The notes: a model not told the origin generated them from the letters alone. Positions 30,067-39,848 are shown, counted from the first letter of the stretch. The stretch: DNA of 64,000 nt from Tranzscheliella williamsii (GCA_023212725.1 JALBYF010000013.1:1-64000), one strand, 5' to 3'. Translations and numbers: made by a program.

Positions 30067-31827
30067 CTAGAGAGTCTTGGTCATGGCCTCGATCCAACGC
30101 GTGGTGATGGGCTTCCAGACAGCGTTAGTGCGAATGACGCCAAGGATGAGGGCCGAGGTGGTGGTGAGGGCAGTGGCGATGAGGGCGGAGGAGAGGATGG
30201 ATTGCTGGCGCTGTTCCCGGCGGAGGGCAAGGGCGTAAGGGAGGTTAGAGAAGGTGACCATGGCGTAGAGGCTGCTCCAGGCCGTGTCGGGGAGGATGGC
30301 CATGAGGAGGGAGTCGAGCTTCTTGCGGAGGCGGTAGGGCCAGGAGACGACGGCGTGGGCCATTTCGCGGTAGTTGTTCTGCGCGAGCTGAGCGATGGCG
30401 AGGAGGTCTGGGTGGCGGTTGGCCGAGTAGGCAGCGAGGGCGGCGGGGAGGGCCGATGCGGTGTCGATGGTGTGCATGAGGATGCGGACGTCCTCGAAGC
30501 CGCAGTTGAGGCCCTGGCCGTAGAAGGGCAGCATGGCATGGGCGGCGTCGCCCAGCAGGACGGCGCGGTCAGCATGGTGGTAGGGAGCGCAGGTGATGGT
30601 GGCGAGCGGACTCGGGCGGCGGGTGGTGAGGCAGTGAACGAGCGCATCCTCGCCAATGCGCGGGAGGGCGTCGGGGAAGTGGGTGCGGAAGAAGGCGACG
30701 ACGGCAGCGCGAGTGGAGAGCGTAGCCAAGACGTCGAAGGGGGCGAAGAGGGTGCAAGTAAAGCTGGCGTCGCGGTTGGGGAGCGCGATGAGCATGAACG
30801 AGTGGCGTGGCCAGATGTGCAGGTGGTGTGGGTCGAGCTGGAACGCGCCGTGCGCGCCTTTGGCGGAGGGGTTGGCGGGCATGGTGAGCTCTACGTATCC
30901 CGTGTCGATGTACTCGTGGGTGAAGCGCATGCGAGCGGCGGCGGCCATGGCGGTGCGAAGGGGCGAGTGTATGCCGTCGCAGCCCAGGACAAGGCCGGCA
31001 AAGGTGCGGACCGGGGCGGCGGGGGTGTTGAAGTCCAGCCGGACGGGCGCGGGGGCGCTCGGGTCGTGGACGCGGCAGTCCAAGTCGACTGCCTGGAGGC
31101 GGTGGGCGAAGTGGGCGCGGACACGCGGGTGCGCGAGCGCGCGGTCGAGCAGGACGTTGTTCAAACGGCCGCGGTCGACCGAGTAGATCTGCTCGCCGCG
31201 GGTGCTGTACGGCTGGCTCTCCTCGCGCACTGCCCCGCCCGCGCCGGGCGCGGTGTGGATCATGCGCGCGCGCACCGGCACCGCCTCGGCCAGCACCTCC
31301 TCAGCCAGATCCCCCCACCTATCCGCGGAAAGCCCCGCAGAGACACTCCGCAGCCCCGTGATCCCCCGCGTCGACAGCGCCAGGTTGATGCTCCGCTGCG
31401 ACGCACGCGCCACCGCCACCGCCGTGCGCGGGTCCGCACGCGCCTCGTACACATCCACCTCGCACCCGCGCTGCGCAAACGCAAGCGCCGCAAGACACCC
31501 CACCGGCCCCGCCCCCACCACCACCACCCGCTCCGGCAGCCCGCTCTGCGCCGCCGGCACACCCACGCCGGCGCTCCCCGCTGGCCCCAGTCGCGCGCCC
31601 GCATCTCGCAGCTCCTCTACACCCACTCTCGACCGCTCCGCCGCGGGGAGGCCAGGACTAGCCACCACGGCCTCGGCGGAGATGGGCGCACCGTTGTCTC
31701 GTGCCTGGCTGCGTGATTGCTGCGTTTGACTCGCGGTTTCAATAGCCGATCCGCTGCCGCTGGCAGGAGCAGTGGTGTCCAGCCGCCTGGACAGCTCGTT
31801 GATCTGCTGGTGAATCGCCCGAACCAT
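30067..31827 (-). CDS. BNA4: Kynurenine 3-monooxygenase (KMO) module of the long frame
   Basis: Flavoprotein that hydroxylates L-kynurenine to 3-hydroxykynurenine in tryptophan breakdown and de novo NAD synthesis, normally on the mitochondrial outer membrane. Visible are the FAD-binding VVVVGAGPVG (near residue 1219 of the long frame), the acid ending the second strand (VDVYEARAD), SINLALSTRG, the DG motif GCDGIHSP (near 1399) and the diagnostic GDAAHAMLPFYGQGLN (near 1541). A hydrophobic C-terminal stretch (SALIATALTTTSALILGVI) is the expected membrane anchor. About 490 aa from the GxGxxG region matches normal KMO length. If it is a separate gene, the nearest in-frame ATG is at 31827, which would add about 100 non-KMO residues. 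The entry covers that possible gene and overlaps the fusion entry on purpose. Confidence 0.88.
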   Translation of the reverse strand: MVRAIHQQINELSRRLDTTAPASGSGSAIETASQTQQSRSQARDNGAPISAEAVVASPGLPAAERSRVGVEELRDAGARLGPAGSAGVGVPAAQSGLPERVVVVGAGPVGCLAALAFAQRGCEVDVYEARADPRTAVAVARASQRSINLALSTRGITGLRSVSAGLSADRWGDLAEEVLAEAVPVRARMIHTAPGAGGAVREESQPYSTRGEQIYSVDRGRLNNVLLDRALAHPRVRAHFAHRLQAVDLDCRVHDPSAPAPVRLDFNTPAAPVRTFAGLVLGCDGIHSPLRTAMAAAARMRFTHEYIDTGYVELTMPANPSAKGAHGAFQLDPHHLHIWPRHSFMLIALPNRDASFTCTLFAPFDVLATLSTRAAVVAFFRTHFPDALPRIGEDALVHCLTTRRPSPLATITCAPYHHADRAVLLGDAAHAMLPFYGQGLNCGFEDVRILMHTIDTASALPAALAAYSANRHPDLLAIAQLAQNNYREMAHAVVSWPYRLRKKLDSLLMAILPDTAWSSLYAMVTFSNLPYALALRREQRQQSILSSALIATALTTTSALILGVIRTNAVWKPITTRWIEAMTKTL

Positions 31828-34800
31828 CTTCTCCGTGTCGTGAAGGCTCGCGCTCTGTTCGGCGGCAATGGCCGGCAGCGCGACCGCGTTCTTGTTCGGC
31901 GCTATCACCGTGGTGACAGCCTCTGTCACTGTACGTTGCACGGCGGGAAGGATGGACTGCGCGATGTTCCGCGCCAGCTGGTCGCCGAGCCCAGGGGCGC
32001 TGAGCAGACGCTCAATCTGCGTGGGCAGCGATAGTTCGATGCTCTTGCGGACGCCTGCACCGAGGTGCTGCGACACGGCCACGTCGACAGCCGACGCTAC
32101 CACGCCAGACAGCGCCGCGGTCAGCTCTGCCCGAGAAACGGATTCCGCCGCAGAGCCTGACAAGGTCGCCTCGCCGTTCTTTGTCGACAAGCCCGGCCGA
32201 GCGGCGATCTCAGCCTCGTGCTGCACCTCCACGGGAGGGGCAGAACTGGAGTGAGCAGCAGCCCGAGTAGCTTCGGCCGGGCTCGTGTCGCATTCCGGCG
32301 TGACAACACTCCTCGCGTCGCTCGCAGTGTGCCCGGCGCCCACCTTTTCCGGCACGTCGCCGGGCAGGGCCGCTTTCTTCTTCTTTTTGTTCTTTTTGCC
32401 GCCCTGCGCACCTTCGTGCTCAGGCAGCTGTCGGTCTGCTTTGTCGGTGCGGACGTCGTCGGCCTTGTTGTCCTGTATACGCCCATCAGCGTCGGAAGCG
32501 GGACCGTGGACGGCCTTTGAGCGGACTCTTGCGTGTTGCGGAGCGGGATGGGGGTTGCTGACGCTGCCCAACGCGGGCAGAGGAAGATGCAGCAGGCTAA
32601 CGCCGCCGGGGAAGGCGACGAGCAAACGTGGCGCAAGCGGCGCGGAGGGCGCGGCGGCTGCGATGGACGCCGATGTGCACGGCTCCTCGAGCGCGAACTC
32701 GAGCAGGGGCGAGCTGCACTGGACCGACCACGGCAGGAGACCGTGTCTCAGGCGCAAGGGCAGGAGGACGTGGTCGCCAACCTCGCCCTGACCCGCCGCC
32801 GCGGCGGCTTCCTGCAACAAAATGCCCGAGAGCGCGGGAAGCGGCTGCAGGTCGAGGCGGATGGCGAAGATCGACGAGCGAAAACTGTTGCAGACCAGAA
32901 GCGTGCTGTTGACGCGGTCGAAGCAGACCACGTTGAAGTGGTCCAGCTCGGACGACGCCGAGCGCGGTCCAGCAAACAGCCATACGTGCTTAAACGACGT
33001 AGAAGCCAGGTCGAAAAGCCCGAGTATCGCGTTGCGCTCGAAGCCGATCAGCATCCCGCTGATGCTTCCCTTTGCGGGAGCGTACGGCGAAGCATCACCG
33101 ACAAAAGAGATGTGGCTGACGGTCAGCTGCTCCTCGAGAGGAGCATGCACCTGAAACTGGGTGCAAGAGGGTTCAATGTTGCCTTCAACTGAGTGCAGCC
33201 GCAAGGTCCACGCCCTGTTTTCGATAGCCGCGGTAGACAGAATCGCCAACAAAGAACCGTCAGGCGAGAAGGCGAAGCCAGACATCTTTTCGCCGTACGA
33301 CGACAGCCTGCTGCTGCGAGCAAGGTCGGACTCTGTCGTGAGAGGGCGCTTGCCAGCTGAGACGCTGTCAGACAACTGCTGGGCAAGATCGATGACTACG
33401 ACATCGTTGTCGGTCGTCGAGACAGCAAGCTTAGGAGAGAGCGGGTGCCACTCCATCCCAGTGAAGCGGTGGAGGTGTGGGCTTCGGGCAGGGTCTGCCT
33501 TGATACAGCTGAGCAGCTTGGGAGCGTCATGTTGTGAGCCTTCGAGTACAAAGGTCGAAGGCACTCGCCAAACGGCGATGATCTCGTCGGCCGTGTCGGG
33601 AGCACGCTCGGTGAGTGCTGCGAGGAGCATGGTGGGCTCTTTGGTAGGGTCGGGGTGGGCGACGGCGGCCGCTTGGAACGCAGCGATGGAGCGGATGGTA
33701 GCTTTGTTCGGCGCCTGAACGAGGAGCCTGGCACCGGTCTCGACGTGGATGAGACGCACCTTGCCCTTGGACATGGCGTAGCACGCCACGGAGGAGCCGA
33801 ACGCAGCGACGCGGGAAGCAGGCAGCAAACCAGCAGCAGCTACACCGTGCGGCATGCAGAAGGGCGATGAGATTAACGCGACATCCGTAGCCGCAACCTG
33901 CGAAGAGAGACCCGACGACCCGCCCGGCTGCCGAGCGCCGAGGTCCAGAGTGGCAATGCGGGGCGCACTCCTGGCGCGCGACGGGGACAGGATGGACAGG
34001 CCAGATGTAGGAGGATCGTCGAACGCATCATCGTGGTGCAGCAATGCGGCGTGCCGTGAGGCATGGTACTGCTTGTCGGGTTCTCCCAAGGGGCGCGGAC
34101 TGGCTGGGAGCTGGACTGGAGCTGCACAGAGACTGGATGCCTCTGCCGGTGCTGTGCTGGAGATGCTCGCACTTGGCGTCGGCTCAGAAGATGGCGGGAT
34201 CGTACGCTGACCATGATTGCTGACCGAAGGGACGGAGAACGTGAATTGAGAACCTGCCGGCAAGCGCTCATCTGGTGCGATGGATGAAGAGGGGCGTTTG
34301 CTAGCAGACAGCTTCTGAAGCAGACTGGTGATGCCAGTCGTGGCTGCTTCGTAGCCAGGGATGAGCGCCCCCGTCTTATCGGTTGCGCCGAAGGCTGTTT
34401 GCAGATCACCTCGTGTGCTTGCCTTCTCAACGACTTCCTTTTTAGCGGTGAGTAGATCGAAGGGGCTGACAAAGTCAAACCTGGTGGTAGAGGAGGCGGC
34501 GGGTTGGACACCTACATGCTGCTCTGTTCCTGGAGGCGACGCTTCTTGGCGGGAATCAGCCGCTGACTGTGTGGGTGCAGCGTGATTTTCGGTGGCGGGC
34601 GGTGTTATGGCTCTGGACAAGGAGGAGTGCGCAGAAGGATCGGCAAGCTTTGTGCGAAGTGGTCTTCCCGTGGCACTGCTGACGGAGCTAGGGGGCGAGG
34701 GCGGCAGCTGGAACGCTTTAGGTTGCTGAGCAGAGGCACGCGCTGCGTCTGACGGCGAAGCAGGCGTGCTGACGTTGGGTGACCGACCTGGAGCCAGGAA

Positions 34801-35181
34801 TTGCTGCATCAGCGCGCTGACATCGTGGAAACCGCAGTCCTGTGAGTTCGCGTTGCCGTTAATGGCGGGTTGTGCGGCGCTGGAGGATGCGCCTGCAATG
34901 GCCGGCGCCACAGCTGGATGCTGGCGGGCGAGAGACTCTGAGACATAAACGGGGTCGGGCTGTGGGACAGCGACCTTCGACGGTGAATCTACCACCTTGT
35001 CTGCAACAGCAGCCGGCTCGTAACATGCCGGAGACGCTTGAGCAGAGGCATGTGTGGAGGGCGGCGAGATTACCCTTCCGGGGGCGCCTGCCAGCAGATC
35101 GAGAAGCGTGTTCGACGACGCTGACGGTGGCACGGCGCACGAGCTAGTGTCTGAGCGTGGATGCGAGTATGGCGAGGTCAT
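30067..35181 (-). CDS. Edc4-like decapping scaffold fused in frame to kynurenine 3-monooxygenase
   Basis: One unbroken frame of 1704 codons from the ATG at 35181. Residues 1 to about 430 are Ser/Pro/Ala-rich. About 434-850 form a WD40-like region like that of Edc4/Ge-1 (segments FTGMEWHPLSPKLAVSTTD and MSGFAFSPDGSLLAIL), the scaffold that brings decapping factors together in P-bodies. A Lys-rich linker and helical segments follow (to about 1135). The usual C-terminal helical domain of Edc4 is not recognisable. From about 1215 the chain is a complete kynurenine 3-monooxygenase. No stop and no in-frame ATG separate the two after M1119, and I found no plausible intron at the junction. The frame may be a true fusion, or two genes whose boundary needs transcript data. 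The N-terminal Edc4 identity is less certain than the KMO part. Confidence 0.8.
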   Translation of the reverse strand: MTSPYSHPRSDTSSCAVPPSASSNTLLDLLAGAPGRVISPPSTHASAQASPACYEPAAVADKVVDSPSKVAVPQPDPVYVSESLARQHPAVAPAIAGASSSAAQPAINGNANSQDCGFHDVSALMQQFLAPGRSPNVSTPASPSDAARASAQQPKAFQLPPSPPSSVSSATGRPLRTKLADPSAHSSLSRAITPPATENHAAPTQSAADSRQEASPPGTEQHVGVQPAASSTTRFDFVSPFDLLTAKKEVVEKASTRGDLQTAFGATDKTGALIPGYEAATTGITSLLQKLSASKRPSSSIAPDERLPAGSQFTFSVPSVSNHGQRTIPPSSEPTPSASISSTAPAEASSLCAAPVQLPASPRPLGEPDKQYHASRHAALLHHDDAFDDPPTSGLSILSPSRARSAPRIATLDLGARQPGGSSGLSSQVAATDVALISSPFCMPHGVAAAGLLPASRVAAFGSSVACYAMSKGKVRLIHVETGARLLVQAPNKATIRSIAAFQAAAVAHPDPTKEPTMLLAALTERAPDTADEIIAVWRVPSTFVLEGSQHDAPKLLSCIKADPARSPHLHRFTGMEWHPLSPKLAVSTTDNDVVVIDLAQQLSDSVSAGKRPLTTESDLARSSRLSSYGEKMSGFAFSPDGSLLAILSTAAIENRAWTLRLHSVEGNIEPSCTQFQVHAPLEEQLTVSHISFVGDASPYAPAKGSISGMLIGFERNAILGLFDLASTSFKHVWLFAGPRSASSELDHFNVVCFDRVNSTLLVCNSFRSSIFAIRLDLQPLPALSGILLQEAAAAAGQGEVGDHVLLPLRLRHGLLPWSVQCSSPLLEFALEEPCTSASIAAAAPSAPLAPRLLVAFPGGVSLLHLPLPALGSVSNPHPAPQHARVRSKAVHGPASDADGRIQDNKADDVRTDKADRQLPEHEGAQGGKKNKKKKKAALPGDVPEKVGAGHTASDARSVVTPECDTSPAEATRAAAHSSSAPPVEVQHEAEIAARPGLSTKNGEATLSGSAAESVSRAELTAALSGVVASAVDVAVSQHLGAGVRKSIELSLPTQIERLLSAPGLGDQLARNIAQSILPAVQRTVTEAVTTVIAPNKNAVALPAIAAEQSASLHDTEKMVRAIHQQINELSRRLDTTAPASGSGSAIETASQTQQSRSQARDNGAPISAEAVVASPGLPAAERSRVGVEELRDAGARLGPAGSAGVGVPAAQSGLPERVVVVGAGPVGCLAALAFAQRGCEVDVYEARADPRTAVAVARASQRSINLALSTRGITGLRSVSAGLSADRWGDLAEEVLAEAVPVRARMIHTAPGAGGAVREESQPYSTRGEQIYSVDRGRLNNVLLDRALAHPRVRAHFAHRLQAVDLDCRVHDPSAPAPVRLDFNTPAAPVRTFAGLVLGCDGIHSPLRTAMAAAARMRFTHEYIDTGYVELTMPANPSAKGAHGAFQLDPHHLHIWPRHSFMLIALPNRDASFTCTLFAPFDVLATLSTRAAVVAFFRTHFPDALPRIGEDALVHCLTTRRPSPLATITCAPYHHADRAVLLGDAAHAMLPFYGQGLNCGFEDVRILMHTIDTASALPAALAAYSANRHPDLLAIAQLAQNNYREMAHAVVSWPYRLRKKLDSLLMAILPDTAWSSLYAMVTFSNLPYALALRREQRQQSILSSALIATALTTTSALILGVIRTNAVWKPITTRWIEAMTKTL

Positions 35182-35974
35182 GATGTTCCTTCCTTGGCAA
35201 TGGGCTGACTGGCCGATGTGACGCTGGCTATGGTGCAGCGAGTCTGCAGCCCACTCGGCGACGGTATCGGGGTAGGACGAGTAGCGTCGGTGAGAAAAGG
35301 GAGGGTGGCTGGATGGCGCTACTACGAGATGAGTGGGAGGATACTTAGCTGAGCCAGCTGCTAAGAAGAAAGGCGGCTTTCTCCCGTGCCTCTTTCAAAT
35401 TTGTGATAATCTCACAACCTTAATTATCTTTGGCAGCTGCCAGACAGAAATTCACACTAATCGTGAAGGTGTAGAAAGTAAACGGGCCAAACCGGCATAA
35501 TAGTATTAATTCTTATTTGATATTGAAAGTCCTCTGCTTCGCGGAGTTAGCAGTCGGAAATGAAAGCCAAGGCGTGCTTATTCGAGTCAGTATTTGGCAG
35601 CTCAGCCATCGCATGTGGTTTTGGTCCCAATGGCTCAGAAGAGTAAGCTTTGCCGGCTTTAAGCAACCGCTTGATAAAGGCACGCTCAAAGAAGCGGCCG
35701 CCAGGCTTTGACTGTTAGTGCGACTTCTTCGACTGTTAGATTGAAAAGGGTGGCGCCGGGGCACTCAACACGGTTATCAGCGTCGCCAACGTCACTTTGT
35801 GCGTATCCCATCTGGCGTCATCGTCTGCCACTTTCGCTGAACCCTTCCGTATAGGCAAGACAGCTTCTAATTGGAGATCATTATGTGGACTGCTCATATT
35901 CAAGTGGGTGCAAATATAGGAACTACATCGTCACTAGCACTACAGGCAAAGGCGCAATCCTGCCTTTAAGGTCT
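35182..35974. other. AT-richer intergenic region
   Basis: Between the start of the Edc4-KMO frame and the 3' end of the GH45 gene. Composition falls clearly around 35400-35560. Short open stretches on both strands (35513-35764) show no recognisable protein. Confidence 0.45.
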
Positions 35975-37198
35975 CTAGTGTCGCTTTCGCAGACAGACCT
36001 TTGTCATCTTGTTGGGCTGCGGCTGGGGCTGGCCGTCCTTATCGGCCTCAGAAAGGTAGGGCTGCGGGCTGCCAGCAGCGTCTCCACCATACCCCTTGCT
36101 ACCGGAGTCCTTTGAAGGCTGCAGAGGGTTTTCGACGTCGGCAGATCCCGCCGTGCCGTGTCCACCGGTGCCAGTGCCAGTGCCAGTGCCAGTGCCAGTG
36201 CCAGCGCCAGTGCCAGTGCCAGTGCCAGTGCCAGTGCCAGTGCCAGTGCCAGTGCCTGTGCCTGTGCCTGTGCCTGCGCCTGTGCCAGTGCCGTCATCAT
36301 CTGCAGCCCCACCTCCCGCAGGAAAACCGCGTCCAGCGCCCGCAGCAGGGCCGCGGGGTGCTTCTTGACCAGTAGCACCAGTGCCACTAGAACCAGCGCT
36401 GCAAACACTGCGGTCTCGCTTGTAGTGGTCCTTAGCTGGGGCACCTTTGCTGTCCGTCTTGCCAGAGTAGCTCTCCAGATTTGCGTCATCTTTTCGCTGG
36501 CAGCCGGAGCGGTCGATGAGGCCCATAGGACACTTGACACGCTTAGGGGCTTCCACCAAGGTTGGGTTGTCGCCCCAGCTGCTAAATCTCCATCGGCATC
36601 CGGCCTGCAGGTCCTTAGGTAGATGAGCGCAACCGTCAGCGGCGCTGACACCTCCCTGGTTTGCTCCCCAGAGGGTGTCAGGAATTTTGGGGAACTGAGC
36701 CTTGCAGCCAGCCGTGAACTGGCCGAAACCGCCGCCGGGAATAGCAATGTCGACGTTGCCCGAGGCGCTGTCGCCCGTGCTGACCACCTGGAAGATCAAC
36801 TTGGAAGTCTTGAGCGGTTGGCCCTTGTCAGACTGGAAGTGCGCCTCATAGCAGCCGCACTCCGACTCTTGTTCCGACTCGCTGCCGGAGAATGCGGCGA
36901 AAGCGTAGCCGAGCGTGGGATCGACCTCGTCGTTGTAGGGCTGCATGCAGCTGCACATGAATTGGTTGCCTCCGTTGCAGCCGCTCTGACCCGACGCAGC
37001 CTGCGTGGGGTCGATGAGCGTGGTCCCGTCTGCTTCGCAAACGTCCACAGGACTGTACACCGGTGCCTTGCCCGGCCATGAGCCGCTGAGCTTGCAGCAG
37101 TCCCAGAAGCGCGTACTCATGCTTGCCTCCACCACTAGCGCATAGCCGCTGAGCATAACCGCGGCCATCAAGACCGAGCTCGAAACTTTGACCAGCAT
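35975..37198 (-). CDS. egl1: GH45 endoglucanase with repeat-encoded Gly-Thr linker
   Basis: Cellulase (endo-beta-1,4-glucanase), 407 aa from the ATG at 37198. The frame is open further back, but only to a TTG. Signal peptide is about residues 1-25 (MLVKVSSSVLMAAVMLSGYA), cut near VEA-S. The GH45 catalytic domain follows: STRFWDCCKLSGSWPGK with catalytic D33, later GCYEAHF, GNVDIAIPGGGFG with catalytic D150, and the end block WGDNPT..VKCP..L..RSGC. Many conserved cysteines are present. After about 290 comes a linker with a long (GT)n/GAGTG run encoded by a hexanucleotide repeat, then a short tail ending KVCLRKRH. No cellulose-binding module is recognisable. Smut fungi have an egl1 gene of this family that is filament-specific, so cell-type-regulated expression is plausible here. 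A TATA box lies about 225 bases upstream. Confidence 0.93.
   Translation of the reverse strand: MLVKVSSSVLMAAVMLSGYALVVEASMSTRFWDCCKLSGSWPGKAPVYSPVDVCEADGTTLIDPTQAASGQSGCNGGNQFMCSCMQPYNDEVDPTLGYAFAAFSGSESEQESECGCYEAHFQSDKGQPLKTSKLIFQVVSTGDSASGNVDIAIPGGGFGQFTAGCKAQFPKIPDTLWGANQGGVSAADGCAHLPKDLQAGCRWRFSSWGDNPTLVEAPKRVKCPMGLIDRSGCQRKDDANLESYSGKTDSKGAPAKDHYKRDRSVCSAGSSGTGATGQEAPRGPAAGAGRGFPAGGGAADDDGTGTGAGTGTGTGTGTGTGTGTGTGTGTGAGTGTGTGTGTGTGGHGTAGSADVENPLQPSKDSGSKGYGGDAAGSPQPYLSEADKDGQPQPQPNKMTKVCLRKRH
36164..36295. repeat. Hexanucleotide minisatellite (TGCCAG)n inside the GH45 gene
   Basis: About twenty tandem copies of TGCCAG and close variants (TGCCTG, CGCCAG) on the plus strand. On the coding (minus) strand it reads as Gly-Thr/Gly-Ala dipeptides. 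The length is a multiple of three, so gain or loss of units keeps the frame. All frames through the array are open on both strands, producing several spurious open stretches. Confidence 0.9.
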
Positions 37199-38333
37199 TT
37201 TGCCACGTAAGAAGTGTGAGGGAAGAAGGGATTGGTCAAGGAAGGAGAATAGTATCGGAGGTTCGAAGAGGAGCAGCGAGATGCTAAACAGCAAAACAAA
37301 GTGAAAGGATGCAAGACCTTGGCCAGCAAGGGGGTTTCAGAACGGAAGACGTCGAGGGCAGAGAATGTGGCGAGAAAAGAAGGTGGGCCTCTAAGCTGAT
37401 AAAGAGCGAGGGGGTTCCTCTTTATACGCTAGTCTAGCACTGGACAGGGATATATGTTGTACGTGATCAGCCGGAGCGAGCACCTCCCACCTGTGTTGTT
37501 GCCTAGGATGCATGCGGCGTCGCTGAGCAGTAGATGCATCCGCCCGTTGCATGGTGACAAGTGAAATACACATATGCCTTCATTGACCGGTGTCTAGCAA
37601 CGGCAGCCGTTTCATGTGTCCACGGGCCTGCCTTCTGTTGCTCCCGTCAGGGTAAGCTGGCTGAGCCGGGCTGCGGCATGCTTTAAGTGCTATGCATCCC
37701 TGTTGTCAACCGTGGCAGCTCTGGAGACCGACAGGTATCCGTCAATGAGCTTAGCCCACGGCACCGTTTCGTTGAAACCGAAGTGGGCGCAACGGGACCG
37801 CTCACCCTGCTGCGTTCGCGGCACTTGCGCAGCCCTCACAGCCCCGATGGCTGGGTGTTACCAGGCGTGCACATCCAGTCGTAATATCGTACCGCCTACA
37901 AATTGACAGCAAACATTCGCCTTGTCGTGCAGTCAAGTCCCTGCCCGTTCTCACAGTTGGGGGCAGAGTCCATCGTGACCGTGCAGCGGTGCAGCGTCGC
38001 CCACCGGCGTGCTCGCCAATGCTCCCACTTCATCAGCCGGGGGCGTGCAGCGTAGCGTGCATTGTGTGCTTACACCCGTTCCAATGAAAATGTTCGCGCC
38101 TTTTGTCCAGCTACACTGCGGACAGACCGGGCACTCACGATCACCTGGCTCGGTCCTGTTTGGGCGAGTGGCAGATGCTTCGCTGGCAATGCGAGGCTGC
38201 CAAATGGGATTGCAATATCGGCAACGACGGGCGCGCTTGTGTGGCTGTGATTGTATACACATTTGAGGGCAGGGCGAGGGTGTCGACCGACAAGGCACCG
38301 GTAGAAGAGAGGGGTGGGCGACACTGAGCGACA
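37199..38333. other. Intergenic region, GH45 promoter and DPM1 3' flank
   Basis: The first 230 bases are GH45 leader and promoter. Beyond 37600, Cys-containing open stretches occur on both strands (plus 38103-38327; minus 37951-38337, which overlaps the end of DPM1), but neither has a good start, signal peptide or clear exon structure. Confidence 0.4.
37421..37426 (-). promoter_or_regulatory. TATA box upstream of the GH45 gene
   Basis: TATAAA on the minus strand about 225 bases before the start at 37198, implying a leader of roughly 190 bases. Assigned by position only. Confidence 0.45.
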
Positions 38334-39456
38334 TCAACCAAAGACAGTGGGGTATACGATGTTGATCCAGAGGTAGAGGGCAGCGATGAGCAGGAAGAGG
38401 AGGAGGAGGACGAGGTTGAAGAGGCCGAACTTGTAGACGTAGAGTTCTCTGAGCTGGGCGAGGTAGTTGATCATGACTTTGCTGTCGAGCTTGCTCTCGC
38501 CTTGCTGGCGGAGGCCGAAGGAGAAGGGCACTTCAGCGATGCCGCTGGAGGGGATGTTGGCTTTGACGAGCAGGTCGAGTGCAATCTTGAAGCCCTGTGG
38601 GTTGATGGGGCCAGCCTGCTGGAAGTTGTGCTTGGCTAGGCCAAAGAAGCCCGACATCGGATCAGACGCCGATGTGAGCGGACGGGCGAGCATCCTGGCG
38701 CCGGACGAGATGAGCTGTCGATGCAGCGGCCAGTCCTTGTCCATGCTAACACCCTCGCCATACCGCGTCCCCAGCACGAACGGCTTGGCCTCTGTGATCG
38801 ATAACAGCAGCGACGGAACCGCTTCCGGCGGATGCTATGGCGTGGGAAAGCGGATCCAGCCGAAAAGCGCAGCAGCGGCATCCCCGACCATCGTAGCAAG
38901 CGGCAGTGCCGATAAAAAGCATCGAGATTCAAACCATGGTTAGCTTTAGCCTGGATCCAAACACCAAGGGCAGAGCAGCAGGCAGAGGAGGAGGAGAGGA
39001 GCGCGGCAGAGCAGCAGAGAGAGGAGGAGCAAGAGGTAGAGGAGGAGGAAGAGAGGAACTACGCACCTGAAGATCCGCATCCATGCAGATCATCCGCTGG
39101 CCTTTTGCTTCTCTGAAGCCACGGACGACGGCAGAGCTGAGGCCGCGCTCAGACGTTCGGACGACGATGCGGACATTGTAGCCCTCGTGCTGCAGCGCTT
39201 CGACCACTTCAACGCTGCCATCTCGCGAGTTGTCGTCGACGATGATCACCTCGACCTCCTGGAACTCGGACGACGCCTGTGGATGCGACGCAAATGCCTG
39301 GAAGAGGCGAGTGACGAGCGGCCGCAGATTGGCTTGTTCCTTGTATGCCGGCACAATCACCGAGCACGACGACGCAGACGTGAATGCCACGGACGCCGCC
39401 ACCGCCGATGAGGGCTGTCGCCGGTTCTTGGCCTCCATATCGACGCTGTAGGACAT
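38334..39456 (-). CDS. DPM1: Dolichol-phosphate mannosyltransferase, two exons
   Basis: Transfers mannose from GDP-mannose to dolichol phosphate in the ER, supplying N-glycosylation, O-mannosylation and GPI anchors. Exon 1 is 39456-39067 and exon 2 is 38834-38334. The 232-base intron has a GTGCGT donor and ATAG acceptor, phase 0. Product 296 aa. Motifs: CSVIVPAYKEQANLRPL (GT2 start), IIVDDNSRDGS, MDADLQ at the exon 1 end continuing as HPPEAVPSL in exon 2 (metal-binding DAD), VLGTRYGEGVSM and SGFFGLAK. A C-terminal hydrophobic helix (FNLVLLLLFLLIAALYLWI) makes this the yeast-type, self-anchored enzyme that needs no DPM2/DPM3. About 35 residues precede the domain. The intron holds a long purine-rich tract. 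Divergent from GLO1 with 392 bases between starts. Confidence 0.95.
38975..39058. repeat. Purine-rich (GGAGGA-like) tract in DPM1 intron
   Basis: Low-complexity AGAGGAGG-type sequence on the plus strand, i.e. CT-rich in the DPM1 transcript, placed between donor and acceptor. Confidence 0.6.
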
Positions 39457-39848
39457 TGGCAGTGCTTCCTCGGGCTGCCAGTCGATGGTGCCAACAGGTT
39501 CAAGTACCGCCAACGCAATCCCAATCCGCCGAGGTGTTGGTCTTCGTTGCCGTCTTGAGCGTCGTTCCTCGCCCGAATTGCGCTGGCCGGTACACACACG
39601 GCCGAGAGATCTACAACCACGTAATAACGCGTACAAGGCAACGATGTCGCGTGTGCCTCTCTCTGCCTTGCTCACTCATTCATGATTCTTGCCCCGACTA
39701 CGTCACAAACGAAGGTGGAGGTAGGCCGTCCTCACGAAAGGAGGTACGACTAGATAAAGCTTCGCCTTCAAGCGTCGAAGCCGTTGTGATTGTCCTCTTC
39801 CGAGCTTCAGCATTCGTCTACGAGTATTCCTCGACACCGCCTTCCAAG

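Noticed and set aside
29887..31716. 609-codon plus-strand frame starting with a hydrophobic segment
   Set aside because: Nearly all of it is antisense to the well-supported KMO sequence and is Gly/Glu/Arg low complexity from GC-rich codons. Only the first 59 codons lie outside the gene.
36001..36747. Repetitive Ala/Ser, Pro/Val and Cys/Gln frames
   Set aside because: Alternative readings of the hexanucleotide repeat in the GH45 gene.
37951..38337. Cys-containing frames on both strands before DPM1's 3' end
   Set aside because: No ATG with signal peptide, uncertain splicing, and partial overlap with DPM1. A second small secreted protein is possible but not supported.
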